A DNA stretch of 64,000 bases from Valencia hispanica (Eukaryota > Chordata > Actinopteri > Cyprinodontiformes > Valenciidae). The notes below the pieces were generated by a model. The model ran no database searches. It was not told the origin of the DNA and was given only the letters and a program-made list of their open reading frames with translations. Shown piece by piece: positions 1-10,892 of the stretch. The stretch covers positions 1,672,501 to 1,736,500 of the forward strand of contig OY747700.1 in assembly GCA_963556495.2 (NCBI GenBank), in the 5' to 3' direction. The position numbers were made by a program, and so were the translations under genes. Position 1 is the first letter of the stretch, and each line of letters opens with the position of its first letter.

Positions 1-560
1 AAATAACAGGTTAAAATATTAAAATAACAGGATATATATGATAGGAATACGTTTGTTCAATCCATAGCACTTTGCATATTTTACTCCCTACTAATTTTTA
101 AAAATTTCTCCTAAGATTTATCCCAGGGATCCACAACCTACCATCTAAAAATAAAAATAAACATTTTATTTTGTATATATTTATGAATTTCACTTTATTT
201 TGCAGCTATGGACAATTTTTATTTAATAGCAAAAGTTGCTATCTTATTTGAAAAGACTCCTGATCTATCTGGTATGATTTTGGAAAATAAAATGATGAAC
301 CATTTAAATGTTTCAGTAATGAGCCATTAACATTCAAATGCAAAAGGCTAATGTTCAGGTTGAACTATGGATTCCACCAACCAGTGTATGCTCAGATGAA
401 ATTACAAATCACAATGGAAGCAGATAACTTACACATTGTTATTGGACAGCTATAGAAGAAGTTTACAGACAAAAATCCAGTCGCATATGTCTGTGGGTCA
501 TTGAGAGTTTTATTCTAAAGCAGGCTGTGTCTGTGGTTCTGCTGCTGATAGAGGAGGGAC
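1..560. other. AT-rich stretch, no gene seen
   Basis: No open frame, splice pattern or repeat end that I recognise. The stretch is AT-rich and ends where the 3' part of a minus-strand LINE begins. Confidence 0.5.
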
Positions 561-2690
561 AGTAAATCAGATTCTAGGATCACATCAGCAGTAACCGCCC
601 AGAGGAGGCAAGGCCGAGACTCCCACCTCCACCCAAGCTCCACCTGGAGAGCACTGTCAGACACTCATCAGTTCCAACTACCTACACCTGCACCAATTAA
701 CAGTCTTCTCCTCCATTGGTCAGCCTGCCATATTTAAGAAGCATTCACTCACCTACACCTCGTTCTGTCATCTGGTTCTCCAGCTCTGAACTCCTCCATC
801 GTTTCTGCAGCACGTACTCTTTGTTTGCGTCCTGCTAGATCGACTCTTCCAGCCAGATCATCATCTCCTCATCTTCAACCCATCACAGCTTCCGCTGCTT
901 CCCAGTCCTGCATCTGAGTGCTTGCCTTTAATAAATAACCAGCGATCACATCCACTGGTTTGTGATTCTTGACAAGCACCCAGGCAGCCACAGTACAGGC
1001 AGAGGGCTCCCATAGAGGAAACACTGAAAGGAAGATTAAAATAACAGGTCAAGATATAAAAATAAACAGAATAAGTATGGTAAGATTAAGTAGTAAAACA
1101 CTGATAAGATATAAGCAAGTAAAACATGCAGAGAAATTAAACAGACAATAATGAATAATATTCAGTTAAAAGCATGGGTAAAAAGGTGAGTCTTGAGAAC
1201 GTTCTCTGCGGCCCTGAGGTTCTCCAGCAGCCTGTTCCAGAGGTGAGGGCCATAATAACAGAAAGACGCCTCACCATGAGTGTGTGTCCTGACTTTAGGG
1301 ATGACAAGGAGACGGCTGCAGAGGAGCGCAGAGACCGCCATGGTTCATATGGTGAAAGCAGTTCAGAGAGATGAGACGGCCCAAGACCATTAAGACACTT
1401 AAAAACCATTAAAAGAACCTTAAAATAGATCCTAAAACATACGGGGAGCCAATGGGGTGAGTTTAAGACAGGTGTAATGTGTTCCCTCCTTCTGGTCTTC
1501 GTCAGGACACGTGCTGCTGAATTTTGTAGAAGTTGTAAACCTGAGATACTTTTTTAGGGAAGATCAGAAAGCAGGGCAATACAGTTATCAATCCTATCGG
1601 TGATAAAAGCATCAGTGTCTCTGTGTTGTCATAGGAGTTGTGCTGAAGTGATAAAAACTCTGAAAATTTTTGGATGAAAAGTGCATTCTTTTTAGGCCTT
1701 CAAATTGTGACACATAAAATCTTAGGAGTGCTAAAACAGTTGCATTATATTCAAAAGTAAAATAGTTAGCTAATAAAACAGGTTTGACGGAGAGTATTGA
1801 TGAACTTATAAAAACACTACCACCTCCCCTTTTGCTACTCCTCGTTGAATAAGTGAAGTTAAAATTAGGTGGGGAGGCCTCTGTAAGAACAACAGGGGCA
1901 TCTGCACCCAGCCATGTTTCTGTTAAAAATAAGCAATTAAGATTATGGTCTAAAATCAGATCATTTATTGTAAAAGTTTTATTCAGCAAAGAGCGAATAT
2001 TTAAAAGTGCCATATTAATAGTGACTGGAGAAGGAGTGACTCTTTGATTGACTTGACTGAAAGTGAGACTTTTGGTAACTATCTGAGATTATTTGGGTTG
2101 CATTTGTTCGGTTTATGATTTTTATTCCGCTCTCTGCTGATAATAACAGGTATGAATAATGTAGAACAAGATCCAAGTCCAGAAAGTGAGTTACTGTTAA
2201 AATCAGGGGTGAGTTCATAGGAACAGGGACCATTTGCACATCAGGATGTGGCGGAGGGGGCAGGGAGGACAGGGGCAGTTAGGGCCAGTGTGGTAGATGG
2301 GGGGCGTAGGCATGCCAGGCTCAATGCCAGCAAGCTGGTACCCTGTCTATTGAGATGGAGCCCATCCATCCCAAATAGATGCCTCCTGCCCCAGAAAAAT
2401 TTAAAATGGTCTATAAAACCGATGTGGTGCATTACAGTGGTAGAGGAAACCCAAGTTTCAAAGATAAAAGTCTGCTAAAAGACCAACTCCTCTGCCAATG
2501 GTGGGGGTGGGGCCAGAGATAAAAACGGACACGTGAGTTTATAAAAAGATAAAAAAGGTGGGTAAAATCACGCTTCAGGAGCTCAGACTGCTGCTTACAA
2601 ATGTCATTGAAAACTGGTGTTTGTTCCTCTGCAGCTGCTGCTGCTGCGTCTCTGACTTCTCTCTGGATCAACGTTCATATCGTTCAGTCC
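561..2690 (-). mobile_element. L2/CR1-like LINE, internally deleted
   Basis: Read on the minus strand, 2671-2241 gives the end of an ORF1 of the esterase type (SELLKRDF, then FFWGRRHLF and GLHLNRQG). 2013-1612 gives the start of the ORF2 endonuclease (MALLNIRS, FLTETWLG, RGGGSVF). The next recognisable part, 1409-1137, is already the C-terminal region found at the 3' end of other copies (GTGCWRTSGPQRTF). Most of the endonuclease and the whole reverse transcriptase core are therefore missing. The tail at 561-1030 shares the GC-rich 3' UTR (glutamine-rich in translation, with 'cctctgtgggagccctctgcc' on the element strand) seen at about 21.05, 22.5 and 25.4 kb. Stops and frameshifts show it is dead. 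Confidence 0.75.
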
Positions 2691-3325
2691 CTCTATGTCA
2701 TGATGTTAGGTGTTTGTGTTGAGTTTCAGTTATTTCATTTCCTTATTCAGTTCACTTTATCATAGTTTATTCCTTGGTGTTAGATTCTGTTAAATTATAC
2801 TTAAGGTTCATAGTGTTACTTATTTTGGGCTTTGTCTTCTATATGTTCACTTCCTATCTTTAAACATTCTCACCTTTTGCTTCCTCTTTTAGTCTTATTT
2901 GGATTTTCCTCATTACTTGTCCCGTTAGTTTTGTTATACTTCATTTCTCTTCAGTATAGTTCTCTGTCTAATCATTTCTTATGTTTTGTTCTTAGCCTTC
3001 TTCTATGTTTCCTCCTTGCCATTTTCCCCTCTGCCCCAGCTCCTGATTGCCTCCACCTGTTCTCCTCCTCTCACCTGCATCTGCTTCTTCCTAATTAGTC
3101 CTCAGCCTTCCTCCTGCCACTTGCACATCTCCTCAGTATATTTAAACCCTTCTGTCAGTCATTACTCGCTGGTCCATCGTCAATCTTCCCTGTCTGGTTC
3201 CTCTTTTTTCCCTGTTGCTGCATTTTCTGGTTTCCTGAGTTCTGTAAGTTCTAGCTCCTTGTTTTTTGTTATAAATAAATCATTCTTATTTTACTGCTGC
3301 ATTTGGTTCCTTAAATATGCAAATA
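2691..3325. other. T/C-rich stretch, probably an unclassified repeat
   Basis: Strongly pyrimidine-rich on the plus strand, with open frames that look like low-complexity translation (runs of Leu, Ser and Pro) rather than protein. An AATAAA lies near 3274. No family recognised. Confidence 0.35.
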
Positions 3326-4540
3326 TACCATACCATACCACTTTATTTATAAAGCGCTTTAAAACAACATAAGGTCGGCCAAAGTGCTGTACAGAAGGGA
3401 TTACAGTTAAAAACAAAATAATGACAACAGTTAGACAAAACAGGAAGCAGAAGAGAATATAGAACCAGTCAGAACAAAACCTAGTTTAAAAGTTAAAACC
3501 GTCATTGACAATGATTAAACACAAACAGTAAACGGAGCAGAAAATAGAACCAGTCCAGGCATAACCAAACTTAGTCTGAGTTAAAAGCCAGGGAATAACA
3601 ATGGGTTTTTAACCGAGACTTAAGAATAGTTAGAGAAGGGGCGAGTCTGACCATCAGGGGTAGTTGGTTCCAGAGCCTTGGGCCACACACCAAAAACACC
3701 CGCAGATGAAAACAACAGGATCTGACTCTTTGATTAATATGGGCATCCATGTTCAGCGGGGGATCCATTATAACCCCAAGGTTAGTAACGGTAGGCTTCA
3801 TCATATCCGAAAGAACGGAAGGAAGCACCGGAGTCAGGGCAGAGAAAGAACTAGGGGTAAATAAAATTACCTAATTTTTTGCATAATTTAGATGTAGAAA
3901 ATTTGCCGAAAGCCAGGACTGTACCTTATTTAGACAATCAACTAAAGGCTGCACAGGATCTGATGCTTTTAGTGACACATAAAGCTGGCAATCATCCGCG
4001 TAAAGGTGATAGTTCATATGATGTTTTCTAAAGATTTTGGCCAAAGGTAAAATGCATAAATAAAAAGGTAGAAGAGCCAGAATCGAGCCCTGCGGAATAC
4101 CGCAGGGAAGAGAGGTCACAGCAGAGGTGCAGTCACCCATCATCAACCGAAACGACCTGCCAAGAAATTACGAGCTGAACCAGTTCAAAGCGGCTCCCTG
4201 TATGGCGATCAGCTGATTCAGACGTACCAAAAGGATCGCATGGTCTACGGTATCAAAAGCCGCCGACAGATCCAGCAACAATAGGAGGACATGTGAGCCG
4301 GAGTCTGTGGTGATCAGAATGTCGTTAAAAAGCTAAAGCTAAAATTTGGGTAAAAACCACCTTTTCCACTACCTTAGACAGGAAAGGAAGTTTAGAAATC
4401 GGGGGAAAGTTTCCTAAAACACTAGGGTCAAGATCATGTTTCTTCAAAACAGGTTGCACTACCGCCTGCTTAAACATCTGGGGCACAACGCCTATAACCA
4501 AACTACTACTAAAGCTAACATGACACTTTAATCTCTGACT
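3326..4540 (-). mobile_element. LINE 3' part with reverse-transcriptase remnant (L2-like)
   Basis: On the minus strand, 4146-3871 reads GIPQGSILA and then [12 protein letters not shown], the palm motifs of a LINE reverse transcriptase with the YADD catalytic pair. 3828-3571 reads NLGVIMD and GPRLWNQLP, typical of the RT C-terminal part. Frames are broken between these blocks. The minus-strand 3' end, 'aaagcgctttataaataaa', lies around 3340-3360. It belongs to a different subfamily from the copy at 561-2690, since the 3' UTR differs. Confidence 0.75.
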
Positions 4541-5597
4541 CAGACAGGATTTCTTGATTATTTACTGGATCCAACTGTAGAACAGGGATATAATTTAATC
4601 ACATTAAATTTAGTCAAAATTCAACAGAATTTGGACTCTTTTTGTAAAATCTCTAAACTGACTGTATGGATGAATTAAACTGATGTTGAACAGTTGGAAA
4701 TGTTTTAACGTCCTCATGTAGTCTTCTTCTTCTGTGTTGGTTGACTTGTTTAAATGTGGCAGCAGCAGAGCTCCGTACTGAGGGAGGAGCAACGCTCGGC
4801 TGTCAGGAAGGAAAAGTGAAACCTGACATTTCCAAACAGCTGACGGAAAACTCTCTGTTAAGATCTGACATTATTAATAACTCCAACAACATTTTACTGA
4901 ACTTGTTTTGCTCCCAGTTTTACAGGCTAAAGATCCCATTTTAGGGAAAATGTAGGACGTTCACTGACAAACAGAGTTTAAACCTGCTGGCGTTGTTTTA
5001 TGATTGTAGATCAACAAAGTCTAGAAGCAGCAGCAGCGTGTTCCTTCTCACACCTCTGATTATCTACAGATTTATGCTGAGGTTGGAGCAGATAAAAGAG
5101 CTCCAAGTGTAAAACCTATAGAAAAATGAGTGAAAGAAAAGATCAGGAAAACCTTGTCACCACACCTCGATGAGAGGACGGCCACGCCCTAAACAACACA
5201 ACCAATGGCAGAGAAAAGGAGAGGAAATACTGAAATGTTTCTAGATTCATCACGAAAAATCACTTAAGAAAAACTAAATGGGTTTAAACCGTTTCTACTT
5301 TGAAAACTTTTCAGTTTCTGGACATTACCATTCCAGAGATGTTGGAGAAGATAATAAAACAGAAATGTTTTTATTCCAAATAAGCTCAATCCCAGCTGAG
5401 GAAATAAAAATAATTCAGCGAGCTATGTTTTCAAAAGGTTTTGCAGCATTATACACATTATATTGATCTGGACTCGGGATGATGATGCAGTTAGAGGGCA
5501 GCGGTTCCTCCGTCTGTTTAGACAGAATCAGCTCAATGAGAAACAGCTGGGTTTGTGGCTAAAACTAAATGCAATGTTGGTTTTTTTTCCTTCAGAT
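4541..5597. other. Upstream region of the TRIM gene
   Basis: No coding exon recognised. The 3' end of this stretch is a good splice acceptor (run of T, then CAG at 5593-5595) just before the TRIM start, so the region probably holds an intron and 5' non-coding exon(s). Purine runs such as 'gaaagaaaag' near 5133 loosely resemble interferon-response elements, but the match is not strong enough to call. Confidence 0.4.
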
Positions 5598-7379
5598 ATG
5601 GCCTCAGTCAACATGTCTCAGGACCAGTTTCAGTGTTCGATCTGCCTGGATGTCTTCACTGAACCGGTCTCCACTCCCTGTGGACACAACTTCTGCAAGT
5701 GCTGCATCAAAGAATACTGGTCCAAGAACGAAGTCAAGCAGTGTCCGCTGTGCATGGAGACCTTCATCAGCACTCCAGAGCTGCAAGTCAACACAGAGTT
5801 CAGAGATATTTTAGAGCTTTTTAAGAAGATCAGAGCTGCAGAGGATGACAGCGGTCCTCCTGGCCATCCCTCAGGCGTGCCCTGTGACCTCTGCTTCGGG
5901 GTGAAGGGTGACGCTGTGAAGTCTTGCCTCATTTGTCTGGCATCCTACTGTGAAGCTCACCTGGAGCCACATTGCAGAGTCCAGGCATTGAAATGGCACA
6001 AACTGGTCAGACCTGTGGTGTCTCTGGAGAACAGAGCCTGCAAGAAACACAACAAGCTGAAGGAGTTCTTCTGCAGGAAGGAGAGGAGCAGCGTGTGCGC
6101 TGCTTGCACGAGGGACGACCATTTGATGCATGAAGTTGTCTCCATAGAGGAGGAGCTGAAGGAGAGGAAAGCTCAGTTGGTGTTCATGACACATAGAGTC
6201 AAACGAAATCTGGAAGAGAAGATCTTCAGTGTTCAAAGAATCCAGAAGTCTGTAAAGCAACAGCGGCAGAAAGTGGACAGAACCAAAGCTGAAGTGATCA
6301 AGTCCTTTGCTGCTCTGGTGGCCCTGATTGAGTCCAGAAGGTTGAAACTGATCGAGTTGCTGGAGGGGAAGCAAAAAGCAGTAGAGGAGGAAGCTGAAGC
6401 TTTCATCAAACGTCTGGAGGCTGTAGCTGCTGAGGACCAGAGGATCAGCGAGAAGCTGGAGGAACTTTCACAGTCCGAGGATGACTTCAAGCTCCTGCAG
6501 GGCGTCCCGTTTGTTTCTTCTCCTTCAGACTCGGGTTCCTTCACCCCCCGACGCCAACGCCTCCTGCAGGGGGAGACAGTGAGGATGGCAGTGGCCAGAA
6601 CTGAGGAGGTGCTCAATGAACAGGTAGAGAACATTATCAGAGAAGTTAATCTGGCTGAGGAAGAGGAGCAGAGAGATCCCCAAAAAGACCAAGAGTTTAA
6701 TGATGAGCTTGAGAAAATCCAGCAGGAATGTGCCAGGAAGGTGACCCTGGACCCCAACACTGCACATCCGGCCCTCGTCGTCTCACAGGACAGGAGAAAG
6801 GTGAGGCATGGAGGCTCCAAGACGAAGGTTCCTAACAACTCCTCCAGGTTTGACAGTCTCCACTACATCCTGGGAAACGAGGGCTTCTCCTCTGGCAGGA
6901 TCTACTACGAGGTGGCACTGAACGGCCAAACCACGTGGGAGGTCGGAGTGACGAGAGAAACCATCAGCAGGAAAGGTCTGAATTTGTCTCTTACTCCTGA
7001 AAATGGATGCTGGACCCTGGGTTGTTACTGGGGGCTATGTCAGGCTAACTCTAATCCTCCTGTGATCGTCCCGAAGAAGCCTGAGAAGGTCGGCGTGTTG
7101 GTGGATTACAACCAGAGGCGGGTCTCTTTCTATGACGTCCATGACAGGACTCTGATCTACTCCTTCACACAGTGCTCCTTCTCTGCAGGGACACCTGCTG
7201 CTGAAGCTACAAGCTCATCTTTGGGAAGTAGCTTGTGGAAGGGCCGGACTTACACCGGCTCATCCACAAGCTACACGATCTACCCAATATTTAGACCCAG
7301 CGCTGACGAGATGGGGCTTCCTCTGCAGATCTCAGCAGTCAGGTGCAAAAAGAGAAAGAATAGTGAATCAGTTCAGTGA
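5598..7379 (+). CDS. TRIM-family E3 ubiquitin ligase (RING, B-box, coiled coil, PRY-SPRY)
   Basis: 593-residue single coding exon. I start at ATG 5598 because a consensus acceptor ends at 5595; the open frame upstream is intron. RING C3HC4 ligands are Cys13, Cys16, Cys28, His30, Cys33, Cys36, Cys49 and Cys52. A degenerate first B-box (CDLC at 96-99) is followed by a full B-box 2 (Cys148, His151, Cys159, Glu162, Cys167, Cys170, His175, His178). A Glu/Lys-rich coiled coil covers about 185-375. PRY-SPRY runs from LDPNTAHP near 384 to about 585 (WEVGV, VGVLVDY, SFYD). The tail is basic (CKKRK). By family, RING recruits a ubiquitin-loaded E2, the coiled coil dimerises, and SPRY recognises the target. 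Many fish paralogues of this TRIM25/39/finTRIM-like type act in antiviral immunity; that role is inference here. All domains are intact, so the gene is likely functional. Confidence 0.92.
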   Translation: MASVNMSQDQFQCSICLDVFTEPVSTPCGHNFCKCCIKEYWSKNEVKQCPLCMETFISTPELQVNTEFRDILELFKKIRAAEDDSGPPGHPSGVPCDLCFGVKGDAVKSCLICLASYCEAHLEPHCRVQALKWHKLVRPVVSLENRACKKHNKLKEFFCRKERSSVCAACTRDDHLMHEVVSIEEELKERKAQLVFMTHRVKRNLEEKIFSVQRIQKSVKQQRQKVDRTKAEVIKSFAALVALIESRRLKLIELLEGKQKAVEEEAEAFIKRLEAVAAEDQRISEKLEELSQSEDDFKLLQGVPFVSSPSDSGSFTPRRQRLLQGETVRMAVARTEEVLNEQVENIIREVNLAEEEEQRDPQKDQEFNDELEKIQQECARKVTLDPNTAHPALVVSQDRRKVRHGGSKTKVPNNSSRFDSLHYILGNEGFSSGRIYYEVALNGQTTWEVGVTRETISRKGLNLSLTPENGCWTLGCYWGLCQANSNPPVIVPKKPEKVGVLVDYNQRRVSFYDVHDRTLIYSFTQCSFSAGTPAAEATSSSLGSSLWKGRTYTGSSTSYTIYPIFRPSADEMGLPLQISAVRCKKRKNSESVQ

Positions 7380-7694
7380 TTTATTTCACAAAAACATGTT
7401 TCATGATGATGATGATGATGATGGAAACCCTGAGGGAATCTCTGCAGAAAGTTCTCCAACTCACAGAACCTTTTTAAATGTACATTTATCTTGGAGATGT
7501 TAGCTCATCCTGATATTAACTCAAAGACAAGAAGGTCTGCAGATGCATGAGATTTCATGACTGACCACTGCCATCATGTGGCCACCTTTTAGAACTACAT
7601 CTGTATGTCTGCACCATAGAGAGCTCCAGCTAACTGGGAAAAACCAAGAGATAAAGTCCTTTAAGACATTATGACTCATAAACTTTTATTTTCA
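7380..7694 (+). other. 3' flank of the TRIM gene with GAT repeat
   Basis: Probable 3' UTR. It holds a short (GAT)n run at 7403-7423. No clear AATAAA lies before the SINE at 7695; the first good AATAAA is near 7963, inside a mobile element. Confidence 0.4.
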
Positions 7695-8517
7695 ACTGGG
7701 GTGTCTGTGGCTCAGTAGCTATAGTTGTCTTGCATTCAGATGGTTGTAGGTTAAATTCCAGCTTCCTCCTGTCACATGTTGATGTGCCCCTGGGCAAGGC
7801 ACTTAACCCCAAGTTGCCTACTGAGCTCTGTATCGGTGTATGGATGTGTGCGTGTTTGCAAAGGTCACGTTTATTTATAAAGCACATTTTCAGCAACCTA
7901 AGTTCCCCCAAAGTGCTGTACATGCAAAAGAATGACCAAAGAAACATTTTTCATAACAAAAGAATAAAATCCTAAAATGTATAGTAGGGGAGGGGGAAGG
8001 GGGAAGGGAGAAAGGGGGCTCAGCTACAGTTAAAAGTCAGCGCAAAGAGATGAGCTTTTAAGAGGGACTTGAAGTTTTGAATTGACTAAGCAGCTCTAAT
8101 CTGCAACGGGAGATTGTTCCATAGTTTAGGAGCTCAGACTGAAAAAGGCTCCATCACCTTTAAGTCTAGAGGACGAAACTAGCAGAAGGTGTTGGGAGGA
8201 AGACCTCAGAGCCCTCGTAGGAACATGCCTAATTAAAAGCTCAGCCAAGTAGGAAGGAGCTTTAAAACAAAGCAACAGAATTTTATACTGAATCCTATAC
8301 ATAATAGGAAGCCAATGAAAAGCTGCCAGTACAGGAGCAATGAGATCACGGCCACCCCCGCCTCACAATAAACGGGCCGCAGCATTTTGTGCAATCTGTA
8401 ATCCATGAATTTGTGAGTATGATTATGGATCCAGTGTAAAGCGCTTTGAGTGTTTGCGTGTGAAGTGTTCAGCATGACTAGAAAAAGCGCTATAGAAGTT
8501 CAGTCCATTTTCCTTAC
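7695..8517 (+). mobile_element. tRNA-derived SINE, split by a LINE fragment
   Basis: 7695-7857 has a Pol III A-box-like TGGCTCAGTAG and a B-box-like 'ggttaaattcc', followed by 'gggcaaggcacttaacccc', the usual body of fish tRNA-type SINEs. The body breaks at about 7857 and resumes at about 8405 with 'gtaaagcgctttgagtg' and 'aaagcgctatagaag', the expected SINE tail. The 550 bp between are a LINE 3' end in the opposite strand. Confidence 0.65.
7858..8404 (-). mobile_element. LINE 3' fragment inserted in a SINE
   Basis: Starts on the plus strand with 'gtttatttataaagcac' and 'aaagtgctgtacatgcaaaag', the reverse complement of LINE 3' ends, and contains 'caatgaaaagctgccag' and 'ctgtaatccatg'-type RT-downstream sequence. 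No open frame remains. Its borders are set by the two halves of the SINE it splits. Confidence 0.55.
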
Positions 8518-8814
8518 CCTGGTCCTCATAGCAGGAGTACCCGTGTCTACTCTGCCTTTCTGGGGAACCAATCAGTACCAAAGATAAATGAGATGATTTA
8601 TAAATCCTGCACTAATCAATTTACCCAATTTCTCATTAATGTAAAGAAATTAATGTCAATCAATGCATTTATCTTTCTGAAGCTTTTCTTCTGTCCCACT
8701 TAAATGACATGAGCTGGTCCGAAATAACAGTGGAAAAGCAACAGGGCAGAGTAGAGCCGGGCTGAAATGGCGCTAGTGGAAAAGCGCCGTAAGTAATGAT
8801 GTCTTTTGCAGATA

Positions 8815-9175
8815 TGGCCAAACATGGAGAAGCAGCTTTCAGTTTCTATGCTCCTCTAATCTGGAACAGACTTCCTGACGACTGCAGAGCTGCTGAAACT
8901 CTGAACTGCTTTAAATCGAGACTAATAACTAAATGATTGATGTCATATGTATCAAATGTGTTCATGCTCTCTTGCTTTATTGATCTTTATCCTGCTTTAT
9001 TGTGCTTCATGTGTAATGTGTGTTTCATGCCAATTTGTTACTTTTACATATTCAATGTTATATTCTATGTTTGTTTGTTTTGTTTTTAATCACCAAATCA
9101 TGTAAAGCGCCTTGAATTACCCTGTTGTTGAAAGTTTGCTATACAAATAAAATTGCCTTACCTTGCCTTATATTA
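8815..9175 (+). mobile_element. LINE 3' end (subfamily with 'ttgccttgcc' tail)
   Basis: Begins in the last part of an RT ORF (…'tctatgctcctctaatctggaacag'…) and ends with 'acaaataaaattgccttaccttgcc'. The same sequence is found at the 3' end of the larger copy at 47815-48110 and, reversed, at 38040-38220. Confidence 0.7.
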
Positions 9176-9659
9176 CAGAAAGGAGTGTCCCAGTGTCTAA
9201 GTGCAAGCAGTTCACGTTTCTTTATGTTCAAGCAGAGTCCAGATGCTGCAGAGGTCAATCGTTGAAGGTATCTGAGAGTCTTTCAAGAAGAAAGTCGTAT
9301 CATCAGCCAGACTGATATCATTACCCACATATTGATATACCTTTTAATGGGCGAAGCTTTATAGAGTCAGTGAGGAGCAGAGTGCAGGGCAGAAAAATAT
9401 AAGGGCATTCCTGTCTGACCCCATGTTTAACGAAGGAGCAAGGAAAAGTACCAGCATAATAACAGTTTAGAAATAAATCTGAACAATATTTTGCTATTTT
9501 ACGAGGGTCAGTTGTGAGCTTATTTCATCCGATAACATTTGATTTAAATATTTATTATTTAAAAAAATATATTTAATGTGAATGTGAAGAGGTTTGAGCT
9601 GCAAATGCGTCTCAGAATCACATCAGTTTATGTAGAAATGTGTGAGAAAAGCAGCTTTA
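9176..9659. other. Intergenic stretch before zinc-finger gene 1
   Basis: Mostly AT-rich. A short LINE-like remnant (about 9180-9500) may be present, but no motif is firm enough to assign. Confidence 0.35.
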
Positions 9660-9823
9660 GGCGCAACAAAATGCCACTCACAACATGGCGGCGACGACAA
9701 CGACTGACCCGTTTGTTCGTGTGTTGGCCGTAACGTGGGCGGGACTTCCGGGTCTCCCGCTCCGTGATTGGCGGGCCCATCCCCTAGCCCCCAGTGCGCA
9801 GACTCGAGCTTCTCTCCGGTACA
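9660..9823 (+). promoter_or_regulatory. TATA-less CpG promoter of zinc-finger gene 1
   Basis: CpG-dense block just upstream of the first exon. It contains 'caacatggcggcg' (YY1-like core), GGGCGGGACTTCCGGG (GC box overlapping an ETS site) and 'gtgattggcggg' (inverted CCAAT box). These are typical of ubiquitous fish and mammal promoters. The block from 9737 onward is repeated almost exactly at 19423. Confidence 0.6.
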
Positions 9824-9931
9824 ATGGCGGCAGTCGGAGCGTCGTCCTTCGTGTTTTCTCGGCTTTTTGTCCACGGAGCAGCAGCGGGAGAGTTAATAAA
9901 GCTGGAAGATAGAAACAGCAGCAGCTGGTGA
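9824..9931 (+). promoter_or_regulatory. Upstream ORF in the 5' UTR of zinc-finger gene 1
   Basis: 35 codons from ATG 9824 to TGA 9929-9931, beginning MAAVGASSF. The start context is strong (A at -3, G at +4), better than that of the main ATG at 10022 (T at +4). It is in the same frame as the main ORF but stops 90 nt before it, so it may limit translation of the main ORF. The duplicate at 19510-19617 keeps it. Confidence 0.5.
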
Positions 9932-10021
9932 ACTCTGGAAAGAAGAGAAACGGTTTGAAGCTCAGCTGGAACTGCTCAGTAACTGTTAAAGGAAAGTTTG
10001 GAGAGAGAAAAGCTAGCAGAG

Positions 10022-10124
10022 ATGTGGAGACAGCAGGTCAAACAGCGACTGGATGCAGCAGAGGAGCAGAGACACGAAATACTGGATGCTGCTTTCAGCC
10101 CCGAAGATCTGCTGCAGACATCAG
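10022..10124 (+). CDS. Zinc-finger gene 1, coding exon 1
   Basis: ATG 10022 encodes MWRQQVKQRLDAAEEQRHEI…, a charged helical 34-residue N-terminus common in fish C2H2 genes. The exon ends in phase 1 at CAG|GTCTGG. The spare G joins exon 2 (starting 10893) to give Asp-Val-Gln-Arg, which restores the frame exactly. There is no KRAB or SCAN domain. Confidence 0.8.
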
Positions 10125-10892
10125 GTCTGGATATTTATATTCTTCATCTCAGCTGCAGCTTAGGAGCAGCTTTACGGTCAGTTAGCTCGCTGCTAGAATG
10201 TAGCTTCGCCTGTTTCAGGTGTATTACGGTAAAGGTCTGTCTGGGTTCACCTCATGTTACAGATAAACTAGTTGAACAGCAGCCACAGCTCCATGGTTTC
10301 TCTTTCCCAGAGTGACAGTAGTAGATCATATCATTTTCTCTGAAAATCCCTGATTTATCCTGGGGAGAAAAACATTTAGCGTCGCTGATGGAAGAAAACC
10401 ATTCTAGATGTCTGAAATGTTTGTTTATTAATGCGATGTTCAGATGATGTATGTGTTTATTTATATATATATATATAACTGTTTTTATTCCAGCTTTTTT
10501 CTTTCTATAAAGCCTTTCACCTTCCAGGGTTGTGAAATTTGTTTTATAAATACACTTTGATTGATAGTAAATGAAAATAATGAATTTATGCCTAATTGGT
10601 TAATAATATCCCCCCACTCTTATTAAATGTGAACACTTCTTGCCATAAGGAGTGCGCTATGTCTCTTCACAGTTAAAGGAAACTCATTTTGCTCCTTAAA
10701 TCGTTTTATTAAAGAGACGTTACTCTACCAGAGCTGATATCATAGATGATCTTTATTAGCGCCAGCCGCCTTCCACAGAGCAGAGTTTGGATCTGATGGG
10801 ACTTTATGGCAAGCTGAGCTGGAGAAGGTCTGAGTATAAGAGGTGGTACAGGTAGTTATTATCACCATAATGGGTTTGATTGTCTCCTGCAG
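10125..10892 (+). other. Intron 1 of zinc-finger gene 1
   Basis: 768 bp. The donor is GTCTGG and the acceptor TGTCTCCTGCAG. It holds a (TA)n run near 10460-10478. The first 506 bp are shared with the duplicate at 19.8-20.3 kb. Confidence 0.7.

Larger units (their letters stand above)
9737..10630 (+). repeat. Segmental duplicate A (promoter, exon 1, start of intron 1)
   Basis: Matches 19423-20310 in the same orientation. From 9737 to 10315 the offset stays at exactly 9686, so there are no net indels across promoter, uORF and exon 1; only scattered single-base changes are seen. Small indels appear in the intron part (for example the TA repeat near 10465). Similarity stops sharply after 'cactcttattaaatgt'. 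Confidence 0.9.

Noticed and set aside
2832..3372. Leu/Ser/Pro-rich open frames
   Set aside because: Product of a pyrimidine-rich stretch, no motifs.
5463..5597. 45 extra N-terminal residues on the TRIM protein
   Set aside because: They precede a strong acceptor and read as intron; the family starts shortly before the RING.
9685..9912. 75-residue open frame over the CpG promoter
   Set aside because: GC-rich promoter and 5' UTR sequence; no family resemblance, not kept in the duplicate (19.4 kb copy lacks its start).
10880..10892. TTG at 10880 as start of zinc-finger gene 1
   Set aside because: It lies in the intron and includes the acceptor AG; exon 1 at 10022 joins in phase and supplies the start.
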